Shown: piece by piece, positions 41,978-54,410 of the stretch
Numbering within the stretch: position 1 is the first letter of the stretch
Layout: the number at the start of each line of letters is the position of its first letter
Source: Chondrosia reniformis
Lineage: Eukaryota > Porifera > Demospongiae > Chondrillida > Chondrillidae
Direction of reading: 5' to 3'
Assembly: GCA_947172415.1 (NCBI GenBank)
Contig: OX359201.1
Location: forward strand, 5,878,501-5,942,500
Length of the DNA: 64,000 nucleotides
Translations under genes and position numbers: made by a program
The notes under the pieces: generated by a model
Told to the model about the DNA's origin: nothing
Database searches by the model: none
The model's input: only the letters and a program-made list of their open reading frames with translations

Positions 41978-42295
41978 TCAGCTATCGCTTGGTTGAGTAG
42001 CGTCCTCTTGGTTTAAGGGAGTATCTTTAACCAAAGGAGCATCTTCCTGTTGATTTTGCTCATCTACTTTACTGTCTTTCTGGTCACTTTCTTTAGGCTT
42101 CTTCAACGAATGTGCTAGCTGGTCAATAGATTGTTGATTTTGCTCTACTTGACTGTCTTTTAGTTCATGTTCTCTGTACGTTTTCAACCAATGTGCCAGG
42201 TACTCAATCGGATCGGCTGGTCTCACTGCGACTACCTCAACCAAGCCTTTACTAAGAGCCTCTCCCACAGCTTCAATTGCATAATTTGCCTCCAT
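41978..42295 (-). CDS. DPY30-motif protein (DYDC-like)
   Basis: Single-exon frame of 105 residues starting MEANYAIEAVGEALSKGL. The segment ALSKGLVEVVAVRPADPIEY followed by LAHWLKTYRE is a DPY30 motif, the dimerising helix pair found in DYDC1/2, axonemal and MLL-complex proteins; VRPADPIEYLAxW is closest to DYDC. The C-terminal half is charged and contains a degenerate internal repeat: LAHWLKTYREHELKDSQVEQ against LAHSLKKPKESDQKDSKVDE, both followed by NQQ. Shorter than human DYDC1, which I recall as about 177 residues. Head-to-head with ZFAND4 (134 bp between starts). Confidence 0.75.
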   Translation of the reverse strand: MEANYAIEAVGEALSKGLVEVVAVRPADPIEYLAHWLKTYREHELKDSQVEQNQQSIDQLAHSLKKPKESDQKDSKVDEQNQQEDAPLVKDTPLNQEDATQPSDS

Positions 42296-42429
42296 TTTTG
42301 TTTATGTGTGGTGCCGTTTCTATGGTTACCGCACCAAGACCACCTTTGTAGTATAGGGATATTTCCGTAAAATATCGTAGATCAAGTGGAAGACTAGGTG
42401 GTCCCTGAAATGGTCTCTGGCCTATAGGA

Positions 42430-44366
42430 ATGGCAGATGATACTGAAGTAGAAATAACCATCGAAACGTTAACTGGGACTATCTATGAGTTACGGATAAG
42501 CATATTTGAAACCATCCTCGGTATTAAGGCCAGAATTCAGAGACTCGAAGGTACATCCAGAATTGTCACACGGACTGTGGCCAATTTTCTATTCGTCAAA
42601 TCTGTTCCGTGTAGGCCTATCCGTCCATCAGCAGGTTTTGGTGTACAACAATCAGGTTCTCAGAGATGACGCGTGTCTGCTGGAATGCGGGTAATGCCGA
42701 ATTAACCGCATGTCGACCTGGAACTAATTTTGACCCCTTTGTACTCGTCTTGTGTGTAGAATCAGCAGTGGCTCGAGACTGCAGCTCCTTTTGGCAATGC
42801 GCGGAGGACCGATTCAGACTACATCTAGTTAGTATAGTCTGATCGTAGCAGCTCCATGGGAGCATTTTATCATATTATTAAGTGCAGCTGTTTATGTGGG
42901 GAGTGCCACTATTGTTTTAATTGTTGCCCTCTTTCTATCTACAGTATTAAGTGATGAAGGAAATGAAGCAAGATATGAAGATGATGATGAAGTTGTTCAA
43001 CTTCCTTTTGTGTTGTTCAGGTCGGTCAGAAATTATGTGCAAAACAGACATTCTGTTGTGCAAATTTGTCTGTTAAAAGTGTCAATGACTGTGATTGTAT
43101 ATGCTGTCATTTTGCAGGGGAAGAATTATTCCATGTTCAAGTGATGTATTTTCAAACCGGAATGACAGAAAGTGAGTTACCATGTTGTTAGCAAATTACA
43201 CGGTGACCTATGAGTCAAATGTATGCATACCTTTTGTGATCTTTCTTGAGATAATGAACATATATATCAGTATCTTTTTAAAAGCCAATTCATCTCTAAT
43301 CTAGGAAACTGTGACTAGGTATATAAAAGTATTATATATCCATATGTATATATTATTATGTAATATAAAGTTACAGTGACATTTAATTTACATTAATAAC
43401 ACTTTTAATTTGAGAGAGCAATACCCAAATGGCATTAATATTTGAACTGCTTAGCTTGAGAATGAGCTACTTGTTGTGTGTGCCACAGGTCCAGTGGCCA
43501 GACAACTAAAGTTCCCTCACGGCCATCCACTCAACTGAGAAGGGAGAGGGAGGTGATGCAGGCAAAGGTCGACAAGTTGAAGGGACAGATGAGGGAGATT
43601 AAGAGATGGAGATCCCAACAGCACCTACCTAGAAGACGAGTAACAACCTTGGAACCGCAACCTGATATTCAACCTCACAGATCATTTGAACATCTACCTA
43701 AGGTAGGAATTAATAATTCCATGTTGTTTAACAACAAGCATCATTTTAGAAGGAAAAAATTACAGTGGAAGCATCCAATCCAGAGGTCCTTTTCCTATTC
43801 AGCAGTGCTAGACCATGGAGCTGTTGTTGTAACGGTGGCATGTTTCCCTCTTAAACTATATAGGATAACTATTGTTTGTCTTAATTTAATTGACTGATAC
43901 ATCTGGCCAATATAAACTGGCTTGCAGTAACTCGGTACATTTATGCACAGTTCTTGTGCTGTGTACTACTACATACGTCCTGTGATGGACAACGTCTGTT
44001 CCCTCACTACAGATCGATGAAGCAAGAACAAGTGTGACCACGCAGTTAGAGAAGAAGAAGAAGAGGCAGAGAAGACTTGGTAGATGTGATGAGTGTGGTA
44101 GAAAGACGGGGATCACATCTGCATTTCCTTGCAGGTTTGTACACCAATATATATAAGATCAGTCCATGCAACTGTGTGTGTATTTCTCACATCCCAATTG
44201 TTGAAATGTACTACGACCCCCTCTATGCAGGTGTGGGGGTTCATTTTGTAGTAAGCACAGATATGCAGAAATGCATGATTGTACATTTGACTACAAGAAA
44301 GCAGGCAAGGTCACATTAGCGCAGGAGAACCCAGTCGTAACCGCTCCCAAGTTACCAAAAATATGA
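42430..44366 (+). CDS. ZFAND4: Ubiquitin-like and AN1 zinc-finger protein (ZFAND4-like)
   Basis: Starts MADDTEVEITIETLTGTIYE, followed by LRISIFETILGIKARIQRLE and, in the next exons, LSVHQQVLVYNNQVLRDD and LQLLLAMRGGPIQ, forming a ubiquitin-like fold as in ZFAND4 (IETLTGTxFELRVSPFETV; LAMRGGPI). The middle exons are weakly conserved but basic (REREVMQAKVDKLKGQMREI). The last exons encode an AN1 finger, CDECGRKTGITSAFPCRCGG then SFCSKHRYAEMHDCTFDYKK, with zinc cysteines and histidines in place, and the family-specific end NPVVTAPKLPKI. About half the length of vertebrate ZFAND4 as I recall it. Its stop is 73 bp from the CDK9 stop (tail-to-tail). Confidence 0.9.
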
Positions 44367-44439
44367 ATTTCTTAAAACTTTTTTGATTATTTTATCACTG
44401 TATATACAAAATTAATTTAGAATGATTTGAATTGCCAAG

Positions 44440-45714
44440 TTAGTATACCCTATCATGAACCGTGGAGGACACATTTAGAGGATTAGTCTGTCTTTGTGCA
44501 GGAGGGGCTGGGCCTGCCCTCCGCCTGGCTGCATGCAACTCAAACATTGAAATGGTGACTTTAGATAGAGTGACTTTGGGGTCACTTGGCATTGGGTCTG
44601 TCCAAAAGAAGTCGTGATTGAGGACAGAGTCACTGTCAATTCTTCTCTTCGGATCAAGGGTGAGAAGTCTATCTAAGAGTTCTAAAGCGTGGCTATCTTT
44701 GATGTGGTGTTTTAGTCTCTCCTTAACCCTTCTACTGCTCTTTTGAGGCAGCTTCAGCTTTTGAAAGAGATCCAATTTGACTACATCGGGCCAAATCTCA
44801 GGAGTTATAGACCCACACAACAGGCTGATAAACTCCAACTGGTTCTGCTCATTTTTTCCTTGCATTATGGGACTGCGAGTCCACATTTCAGCCATAATAC
44901 AGCCAGCTCCCCAAAGATCAATGGCTGGGGTATAGTGCCTGTCTCCAAGCAGTATTTCAGGTGGACGATACCAAAGGGTGACTACTCTGTTTGTAAAACG
45001 TTGTGATTTTGAACTAAATGTACGAGCTAATCCAAAGTCTGTCAACTTTAAAACTCCCTCCTTAGTTATTAGAATGTTGGAAGCCTTCATGTCACGATGC
45101 AGTATCTTATTTTGATGGATAAAGTACAGTCCATTAAACATTTGCTGCAATAACTTCTTCTTCTCTCCCAAACTGAATTCTATTTGAGGAGTACTCAAAA
45201 GCCCTGCCAAGTCATGCTCACAAAATTCCAGAACCAACCAAATACTTCCCTTATCCTTGTTGTAGGGACTTGCTGTGAATTTGAATACAGAAATAGTATA
45301 TCTTTACCATAACAACTAATATCAGACTTACGCTTGGATCGACATATTTCTATCAATTCAACCACGTTGGCGTGTTTCAACATTTGTAAGATTTTTATCT
45401 CCCGCAATGAAGTTAAGGGAAACTAAAAGATGGAATCACCATTTACTCAATCTTATCATTTAAAATATGACGATTCAGTGTACTCACACCCTCTTTTTCA
45501 TTCTCTAGTCGAACCTTTTTCAAAGCGACAAGTCTCCCCGTCTGTCTGTCCTGGGCTTTGTGAACCTCTCTGCCATCGAAAGCCAAAGTGACTTACATAT
45601 TAACTAAGCAAGAGTCCCTACGTAACCTTACCCAAACGTCCCTTCTCCCACTTTTGTCAGGCGTTCATATTTTGCGACATCTTGGCAGAAGGGATATGGA
45701 TCTTTAGCAGCCAT
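44440..45714 (-). CDS. CDK9: Cyclin-dependent kinase 9 (P-TEFb kinase)
   Basis: Phosphorylates the Pol II CTD, DSIF and NELF to release paused polymerase. Start MAAKDPYPFCQDVAKYERLT; glycine loop VGEGTFG-KVHKA; PITALRE-type helix reads FPLTSLREIK, close to the CDK9 signature; catalytic loop ILHRDMKASNIL; LTDFGLAR; T-loop FTNRVVTLWYRPPEILLG with the activating threonine. The C-lobe has YTPAIDLWGAGCIMAEMWTR and LLDRLLTLDPKRRIDSDSVL. It ends with HDFFWTDPMPSDPKV and a basic/proline tail like CDK9. All catalytic residues are intact. Five or so exons. Head-to-head with RPS16, tail-to-tail with ZFAND4. Confidence 0.97.
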
Positions 45715-45792
45715 TTTGAACAATGTGATTCTACGCATGCGCAAAATGCTACCTTTTTGCAAAGAACCCACGTGTTAGCAGTCTTATACAAA
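45715..45792. promoter_or_regulatory. 78-bp bidirectional promoter, CDK9/RPS16
   Basis: Starts on opposite strands are 78 bp apart. Both ATGs lie in an AAAATGGC-type context (minus: ttcaaaatggctgc; plus: acaaaatggcgact). A ribosomal protein gene thus shares its promoter with the pause-release kinase. Confidence 0.5.
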
Positions 45793-46520
<728 letters not shown>

Positions 46521-46597
46521 CTGTTTTCTGTACATCCTGAAAACATCATTGTTTATTGAATTGTTGATTAATTTACAATGTTATTTTACAAATTCAG

Positions 46598-47840
46598 TTA
46601 TTCAAATTTGACTCCACTGGCAACCTTTTTCCTCTTGTTGGCTGGGTTAACAATGCTCTGGCCAGGAACCTTCTTTCCCTTTGTAGCGGCTGTACCTAAG
46701 CTCCTTTTTCCCATTGTACCACCCATTTCCATTGATGGCAACACCTACGTAATAAGCGTAATTCAGTTGGTACAGTAGATTCACAAATTTAGTTAGTTCA
46801 GCCCTTGTGAATACTTTGAAATATTTTTTGTTTGGTCATGTAAAGGTCAACTCACAGATGGTTTCTCTTGGTCTAATTTTCTTTCAAGAACTAAAAATAA
46901 AACAGGCATCAATGTAATGAGGAAATCACCTGACTGAAATAAGTTTATTCCTTGGATGTGGAGGGATAGAGTTAAAGGCACAGGGACCTCAAGGCACCTT
47001 GACCAGTACAGGGAAACATTAGTGACAGACTAATAAACTTGACAAAGCAAAAATGATGTTACCAGTAAGGGGCAAATGTTAAATACAAATTTGCAGAAAT
47101 TATAACATAAAGACACTACAAATGTATGTACCTTGAACTGACTGTTTCAAGATGTTCACTTCACCTATGGTATCAATAAGCAGTTGCTTCATCTCTTCTG
47201 AAGCTTTAGAGGTCGCAATCTTGTTCAAAGTGTACTCCGAATCACTTCCCCAAGTAATCTTGATAGCTTCATCTTTAATTTTCAAAATCTTTACAGTACC
47301 TCGAGTCAACGAATCACTGTTCAAGCAAATAAATATGCGAATCAATTAATAAGCCTTAGGGATGAAATTAAGTACATTGTAAATTATTTGTCTTTAATGA
47401 TTAAGAAACATTCATACCTTCCTTACTATCAATATCAATATCAATATCAATATCAAATCATTATTATACTGGTGACTCCACTTAGCCAATTGGCTACTTT
47501 ACAGGGAGCCCAGTGAAGTAACAAACAAATAGTACATAGTAATATGAAAGAGTAAGATGAGGTAGTGAAAACAAAAAAAAGAGAAAGGGAATGATAATAA
47601 TCATTGGTGACATTGGAATACATTCATAACAGTGGATTAATAAGAGTTCCTTAATTGGGTTAATCTACTACATTGCTACAATAAAATATTAGCCATTATA
47701 TATATATACCTGCGGACGACATATCATTCATTGGTTGCTCACTTCAGCTCCTTTAAAGTTATATTTGAGGATAGCACGCCTTCAATGGCAGTTTCAAAGA
47801 CGTCAGTGAAATCGGTACATCTAAAATATATGCAGATACA
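46598..47840 (-). CDS. PAXX: PAXX-like non-homologous end-joining factor
   Basis: Three C-terminal exons are clear. One encodes CTDFTDVFETAIEGVLSSNI (about 47730-47820), one SLTRGTVKILKIKDEAIKIT followed by LNKIATSKASEEMKQLLIDT and a coiled-coil start (about 47130-47320), and the last ends KKVPGQSIVNPANKRKKVAS followed by GVKFE (46598-46740). The end matches the Ku-binding tail of PAXX (SLINPG-x-KSKKPAGGVDFD) in layout: an IVNP core, basic residues, then a hydrophobic-acidic finish. The middle fits the head-domain strands followed by a helix seen in the XRCC4/XLF/PAXX superfamily. I could not find a convincing first exon; the coordinates give the supported part. Convergent with RPS16 and divergent from ROPN1L. 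Confidence 0.6.
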
Positions 47841-48281
47841 TCCAATCATTAATTCCAAGCCATTTGATTACTCATCATGCAATTGTCCGGTAGGTCCACC
47901 ACACAGAAGTTTGACCCAATCATAATTTCACACTTCTTTGTACTCTGCGGGACCCCTTGCCCCTTAACTCGTTGAACCCAAGGGACCTTTCCATGTTTAA
48001 AAATCAATTACAGCGGATGCTCTATTATATCCCATTTCTGTTGACCTCATCATCAATCCGTCCCTTTTGTTGAGCAAGTACACTACATAGGAGTTGCTGC
48101 TAAGCGTATAAATCCATAAAATATCAGCCTTGCCTGAGCTCATGACTGTACACCTCTATATAGCATTACAATAGCATTACAATACATTATACTATATGCA
48201 GAGTTCGGTTTTAGGAAATTAAAGTGGATATAGGACATTTCCATACAATAATTAGACTACGTTGCTATAGAAACGTGAAAA

Positions 48282-50848
48282 ATGGATCCTTATGCTGAAG
48301 GCCCAATTTATACATCAGAACAAATTAAAGTACCACCAGAGTTACCGCAGGTTATAAAGGAGTACACTAAAGCGGCAATTAGATCGCAGCCCGCGGATCT
48401 CATCCAGTGGAGCTCGGCGTGAGTTTCTCTGGCTTAGCCAAGTCTGTCTCTCTGCCATTGATTTCAATCACGTTGGTCTGCAGCTATTTTACTGCTCTGA
48501 ATTCCTCGAAAGTTCCTCCAGTTAAAGAGAGATTTGAAGACGTTTCGCAGGCTGAAGATAGTGCTGTAACTAAAGGCAAGCTCCAAGTTTTGAACAAGCA
48601 GGTACAGTTGCTCGCTATCTACATGCAAGCAATGGTATACATGTATCTGATGCAATTGTCTAGCTCCTTGAACAGGAAACTGTGGACAGATCAGATTTGC
48701 TGCAATACTGGAAAGCTGTCGGGTGCAGTGAAGATCCTTTTGTGGACCTTCTAAGGTACCATGTGGGTATGGTACCATGTGCTCTTCTCCATCTCATACC
48801 TCTATTTTATAGCTTAGGTGGATTTGAAGATCAAGTGCCTTGGAAAAAGTTTCTTGTCCTAGCTTGTTCTTCAATTGCACCAGTGAGTTGTGCTGTAGTA
48901 TTGCACTATTTTAATTTGAGTCAAAATATGTATGTATACGTGTATATGTATCAGAGAGTACGGTAGTACTCTCTAAGTAGGAATGGCCGGAAAAAAAAAT
49001 GGCCGCCCTATCCAATGTATTAGCAATCAACACCTAATAAATCGCCAACGAAGCGATTTTCGGTTATATTCGGTTATTTGCAGCGATTAATGCACGCTTT
49101 CCTAAATGCCAAAACATGTTTCGACGCTCTACACGCTCTATAGCGTTCAAAAAGCGGCTAACTAGGAATAGACCCACTTCCAAAATTCATTTTTTCTTCT
49201 TCTTCTTCTTCTTCTTCTTCTTCTTTTATTGAATAGACTAGCGCTAATATGCGAACTTGTGCGGGCACGTACTAGTTATAAATCGTCATAAATATTTCGG
49301 AACTAGGGAATAGACAGCCCTAAATCTGAATGCGCTCTACAATAAACATGTTAATTGTGAAGAGCGAAAATTGTGGTCTTCTCGGACGCCATTTTTTAAT
49401 TAAGAGATCATGGCTTTTCGGTATATTTCTCTTGTCTAAGACGTTATTTTGAGATCTTCGCCAAGAAAACTTTCAAATCAATTTAAAACAAGTAATATTA
49501 AGAGGAAAAAAGGGGGAATACAAGTAAATAAAAAACATTTACAAAAATGATGTTAGAAGTAGAAATGGCAGTGTTCACTAATACATCTGCAAAAAGTATC
49601 GAAACAAGACACTAATTATATGATAAGGCTAATCATACAGAAGTTGCATATATACTGAAATTTAAGTAACTTAACCATACACTTCTGTGTTTGGGCGCAC
49701 CATTCCTACTTAAGGTTAGTGCGCCCAAACACAGAAGTGTATGGTTAAGTTACTTAAATTTCAGTATATATGCAACTTCTGTATGATTAGCCTTATCATA
49801 TAATTAGTGTCTTGTTTCGATACTTTTTGCAGATGTATTAGTGAACACTGCCATTTCTACTTCTAACATCATTTTTGTAAATGTTTTTTATTTACTTGTA
49901 AATAATAAACATGTAGTCCCCTTATACTCCCTCTCTCTCCCTCTCCCTCTCCCTCTCCCTCTCCCTCTCCCTCTCCCTCTCCCTCTCCCTCCCTCTCCCT
50001 CTCCCTCTCCCTCTCCCTCTCCCTCCACTTCCCTTCCGCTACAAATATATATATATAGTATGTATACTAGCTGACAAAGTACATAGTAGAGTTCTTGTCT
50101 ATTTGAATGTCTTTCATCAACAGGACCTACCTAATGCTTTAAAGTTGCTTTGTGAGATCCTTACTACTGAACCTGATGGGAGTGCTTGTAGAATTAATTA
50201 TGACGAGTTTGAATCGCTCTACACCTTTTTGGCAGAAGTGGATGGGAACGTTGAGATGAGCCAAGTAAAGTCTGTTCTTGATTACCTCAAGTCAGACCCT
50301 GTGTACGTTTATCTCTGATTGATTCAAGCATGTGATAATTGTATGATATGCAGGACATTTTAACATTTTGTTTGACAAGAGTTTGACCCACTGGGACGTC
50401 CCCTAACTATGTATTCATTTACTTAATATGAAGAAAGATTAGAATTTAGTCACGTTGAAATTGTGCAATTTGTACCACCTTCTATCTAATCCCTCAACTT
50501 CTCGCCTATACTTAATAACTTAGGAACAGAGGCTATTGATTTACAAGACACAATCTACGTACGTATGTTTCCATATACATATGAATTATCTTAAGCCTCG
50601 TATTCCAAATACTATAGTTATCATACCTATGAAGCTAAGAGAATAGACTAAAACACAATTTTTATTAGATTTAGGGCAAACCTATGTAGAGATATATATT
50701 ACAATACCGCACATCATGTATGTATGTATGTATGGGAATGCTTTATAACGTATAAGTGTTAATGTTTGTTTGCAGTCCCAGGTTTGGAGGACAGGTTGGT
50801 CCAGGTGACTTTCTACATCAGAATTGTCCGTCTCTAACATCATCATGA
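48282..50848 (+). CDS. ROPN1L: Ropporin-like RIIa-domain protein
   Basis: Sperm/cilium fibrous-sheath and radial-spoke protein that binds AKAPs through an N-terminal RIIa-like dimerisation domain. Exon 1 starts MDPYAEGPIYTSEQIKVPPE, then LPQVIKEYTKAAIRSQPADL and IQWSSAYF, closely matching IPPELPxMLKEFxKAAIRxQPxDLIQWxxDYF. Later exons give VPPVKERFEDVSQAEDSA, LLQYWKAVGCSEDPFVDLLR, FEDQVPWKKFLVLACSSIAP and FESLYTFLAEVDGNVEMSQV, each with a counterpart in ROPN1/ROPN1L. The last exon is PRFGGQVGPGDFLHQNCPSL. The intron 48882-50122 holds the TIR element, the palindrome and a CCCTCT array. Confidence 0.92.
48974..49712. mobile_element. Putative TIR element, about 740 bp
   Basis: The 13-bp inverted ends taagtaggaatgg (48974-48986) and ccattcctactta (49700-49712) bound AT-rich sequence with a TTC microsatellite (about 49196-49225). 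There is no coding capacity. Target-site duplication is not clear. Its right end falls exactly in the loop of the palindrome. Confidence 0.4.
49521..49898. repeat. Perfect palindrome, 180-bp arms, 18-nt loop
   Basis: Bases 49521-49700 are the exact reverse complement of 49719-49898, and the loop is 49701-49718. There is no mismatch over 180 bp, so it is very young or maintained. It lies in a ROPN1L intron, so the pre-mRNA would contain a 180-bp dsRNA hairpin. Confidence 0.97.
49925..50030. repeat. CCCTCT hexanucleotide array
   Basis: Nearly pure (ccctct)n run of about 17 units, just after the palindrome, before the next ROPN1L exon. Confidence 0.95.
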
Positions 50849-51394
50849 TCATCAGTTTTTTCAACAGAAGAATGTGTTGTGGTGTCAAGTGTAAATTGTT
50901 TCTTTCAAACTGCTTAATCAAACGTTTCGTTACACCTTATAACCTTTACCACATATTAAATATTGTTAACGTTATATCTAGCTGTGTATAGGCATCTTGA
51001 CCTGTGTCGTGTGTACATATATATATATATATATATGGTTTGAATCAATGATCATTTATAAATTTTAACATTATATATAGGAGCTATTTTTATATGTAGC
51101 CATTTTTAAATGGTTTCTGTAGTGTGTATGACTGCATGGGTAACAATATATATACATGAGTGAATATGTAGGACTTGGTATATGTACCACGCCCACGGTG
51201 TGATGTGTCTGAAGCATTCAGTAGATCATACAATCTTACAATGATTATTCAAAACAATGACTGAAAAATTTTCAAAACAGTATATATTGAGGTATATGTG
51301 TATACAAATATAGTCTATAATAATAATAATAATAAAAATGTATGTAACGGGTAATGTATGGACTTATGATAAAATTAAAGGTTATCTGTGTCTG
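50849..51394. other. Intergenic, convergent 3' ends
   Basis: AT-rich sequence with TA and TAA microsatellites between the ROPN1L stop and the receptor gene stop. Nothing else seen. Confidence 0.6.
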
Positions 51395-52892
51395 TTAAAC
51401 TTGCTCATTTATAACCTTGCATTCTGGTTCCATCGTCTGGTAAGTACTTTCCGCAGACAATTGTCGGTTGACCTTCAAACCACGTGTATACCCTGGATTC
51501 GGGGTCATTGGGATCTCATAATCTACAGGATCTTCAATTTCTGTGACTGAAATTCTTGGCACCATATACCCATGTTTCTCTGTGGTATTTTTGAGGGAAC
51601 CTAGTTGACTAGCTGAATCATCTTCCATGCACCAATTCTGCAAATCTACAGTACTAGTGACCTCCACGTAACCATCTTCAGAAACTTGTGAGATTGATGT
51701 GTTCTCCTTCATTGCATCGTTAGGGCTGTCAGAATCTCTTCCATCTGTACCTCTAGCTATCTCTTCCAACATAGCTGTCTCCACGTAGACATATAGCTCA
51801 CTTTCATTTTCATTATGTGAAGAAAAATAGGTTTCCAAGCTTGGTGGCAGTGGTTGGAAAACTGAGGATTTTATTGTTGCTGGTTTACTGATGTCATTCA
51901 CACCAGATTTGAATTGATCAGTGTATCTATTTGAATCTATTGTTTCTGTGAATACTCTACATTCAGTCAGTGGGTTAGCAGGAACGGGTTTCTGCCTTCC
52001 TTTTCCCTTACACAACACCAGATAGAGTGTCAGAACTGTGATGGCACTCACACCACTGACCAGTAATACACAGAGAATGGACACTCCTACAGCCAATCCT
52101 ACCTCACTAAAACTTGTGGTAGCCTGTGAAGGAGGGTAAATTGTCACATTTATTGTTGGGTTGGTGGTTTCTGGACTGGTAGAGCCCACGAAGACTATAT
52201 CTGGACTTGAGGCTGTGTTGAATGGTGTTTGCATACTTGAAGATGCCGTAACTGGATCTACGCCATTGTTATTCTCAGTACTATCGGTTGGAGTGTTAAC
52301 TGTTTCAGTACTCGTTGAAATATTGCTTAGAGTAATACTTGTGGTCTGTCGGGTCCCATTTACTGCTGCAAAACAAACATATTCACCAAGTCTATCTGGA
52401 CTTCTAAGAAATAGCTCTATTTGACAACTGCTGTTGTTTAAAGGAGCTTCATAGGAGAAAACATTTCTTTGAGTAATTCCACGGTATAACCATTCAAAGG
52501 AATTTTCAACTTTGGCTACCTCGCAAGCCACATCCACCTCAATGAAACACAGAAGTCCTATTATCTCATTCTCTGATCCTTCAATATTTGGCGGGACCCT
52601 CACCTCTTCAATGTCAACTTTAATAATGTTCCTTCTTCTTCTGCTCAGGGACCCATCAGCTATATAGAAAACATACATTTTGCATATACTGATATAAAAT
52701 TAAAATAAACCATTTTTTAGTTACCATGCATATATATAGAGCTAGTATTATGAAATATGCATATATACAAACTTTAAGTTCAGTATCTCTCTGTTCAGGG
52801 TATACTGGATACATACCTGTTGTTAAGGAATTAGCACAAAATAGAATGAAACCAATTGCCAACTTGAAGAGGAATAATATCCTTGCAGACAT
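51395..52892 (-). CDS. Single-pass Ig-like receptor with phosphotyrosine docking tail
   Basis: Two exons. Exon 1 (52817-52892) encodes a signal peptide, MSARILFLFKLAIGFILFCA. Exon 2 (51395-52661) begins DGSLSRRRRNIIKVDIEEV. An Ig-like domain is indicated by paired cysteines around FEWLYRG and the DRLGEYVCFAAVNG motif, followed by an S/T-rich, N-glycosylation-rich stalk. The transmembrane segment is VGLAVGVSILCVLLVSGVSA followed by ITVLTLYLVLCKGKGR. The cytoplasmic tail of about 190 residues has no kinase but several tyrosine motifs: ELYVYVE, DGYVEVT, HGYMVPR (YxxP), VDYEIPM (YxxP), GYTRG and STYQTME (YxxM). YxxP suits Crk/Nck SH2 domains and YxxM suits PI3K p85. I recognise no orthologue by name. 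Confidence 0.8.
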
Positions 52893-53569
52893 TGTCAGCT
52901 TCTAGAAAGTTAACAGAACTGGGATTAAAAATACTCCACAACTATATAGCTAGTGAAATGAGTAGTATACACATGTGTATATGTATATAGATGGATGTAT
53001 GGCTGTCTAAATTCCATTTATAGGCAAATGTCAAGCTGTTTGAAAATAGAATCTTTTAAAATGTCAATTAATATTTATCCAGAGGAAACCTAGCTACAAA
53101 TATAATGACCGGCACACTCTACCAACCACCCAGTATAAAGGTACACAAAAACTACATGGTCATACTCCCCCCCCCCACCCCCACATCACCCTATAGTCCA
53201 CATCAAAATCCTTACAGACAGACTTTAGACTTGATCTACAGACAGATTTGGGGAAAAAATTTCATTCTACATAAAACCTTTCCTTCTCATTGATGGTTGA
53301 CTTTCAGTCAAACTCACTCAAAGGCCTTTGCATTTAAAATGCAGCCAATGAATAGGTATAGATTTCACAGTGACATCAATTAAATTTAAGTTTATAGGAT
53401 CAGTGATTGGCTATATAGCCATAAAACTATTACAAGACAACTCATTCAAATGATAAGAGCATGCTACACAGTAATATAGTTAACACTGTCAAATGAACAA
53501 CTTCATGAAAACAATCTGCATATACCATAATATTATACAATCTGCATTTCATAAAAGTTCAAGACACAT
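52893..53569. other. Intergenic stretch, no gene seen
   Basis: Between the receptor start and the second copy of the inverted 662-bp repeat. A poly-C tract lies near 53167. No repeat family recognised. Confidence 0.6.
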
Positions 53570-53657
53570 GCAACAGCTCCTCCTAATCCTACAGAATGAA
53601 AATACATGAAATATAATGATATCATGTTTCATATCATAATAATTGACTTAACTTGAG

Positions 53658-54313
53658 AAAATAAATCTTGAAACTGGTCATGTACTTCTCTCAGCACAAC
53701 TCAAGTAGAGTTGCCCCAGGGCACACCACGAGGAGGTGAAAGTACATCGTGCCCCACCCCACAGCGTTGACACTAACTATTGTGTAACAGAAGCTGTAAC
53801 TGCGCAGTAATCTGCACTCATGGAGTTACTAGCCATGACATAGGAATCGATCAGCGTTAGCCTCACTTTCAGCCTATGCCAAGTCCGACCCTCCCGAACC
53901 GCAAACTGCCCCGATGAGAATCAGTGTGTTGCCACACCTTTAACTCCTCAGGATCGGATGACGTCCTTGAAGTGGGGACTGGCGAAACAACTGCCCAAAT
54001 CAGGTGTCGACAACCGACTTCAACTTACATAGTTACGTGATCACCTCAATCTCCGTGCCGTCAGACCCCAGCCGAAGCCAGAGCTAGTGAGGACCAATCC
54101 CAAGCACCAACCCTCCCACTGAGTTCCTGATCAGATTGCATATCCAACGTGACACCAGGCCGCATTCTCGGCTCGCTGGCGGAGCCGAGGGGAATCCTGG
54201 GTCTACTTGTCTAGCGCTCCGAACAGGACTACTCGGGATAAGGAAAGACCACCGTCAGGCACAGAAACTTTAGCAATCTCACGCGTCAAGTAAGCCACTG
54301 GGGGTAAACTGAA
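53658..54313 (-). ncRNA. Candidate structured ncRNA, copy B (inverted)
   Basis: Exact reverse complement of the 18190-18845 block. It has its own TATAAAAG (complement of 54333-54340) and upstream CRE, E-box, ETS and E2F-like sites. It ends in a run of four T rather than five, still enough for Pol III. Unlike copy A it has no EHBP1-derived direct repeats around it, so it may be the older location. Confidence 0.55.
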
Positions 54314-54332
54314 ATTTTTTACACCTCGCCAT

Positions 54333-54410
54333 CTTTTATATGGCTGCATTCAAATGTTCCCGCGCAAACTCCTTATTAGGAATTTCCGGTCACGTGTTGA
54401 GATGACGTCA
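54333..54410 (-). promoter_or_regulatory. TATA promoter of copy B
   Basis: TATAAAAG (complement of 54333-54340), an E2F-like gcgcgggaac, CCGGAA, CACGTG and TGACGTCA (54403-54410) occur in the same order and spacing as in copy A, with changes only between sites. Confidence 0.6.

Noticed and set aside
47870-47965. A first exon of the PAXX-like gene (frame reading YDWVKLLCGGPTGQLHDE)
   Set aside because: Phase fits the next exon, but an in-frame stop lies just upstream with no ATG or acceptor after it, so the start was left open.
49841-50074. 77-residue frame with a leucine-proline run
   Set aside because: Translation of the CCCTCT array in a ROPN1L intron.
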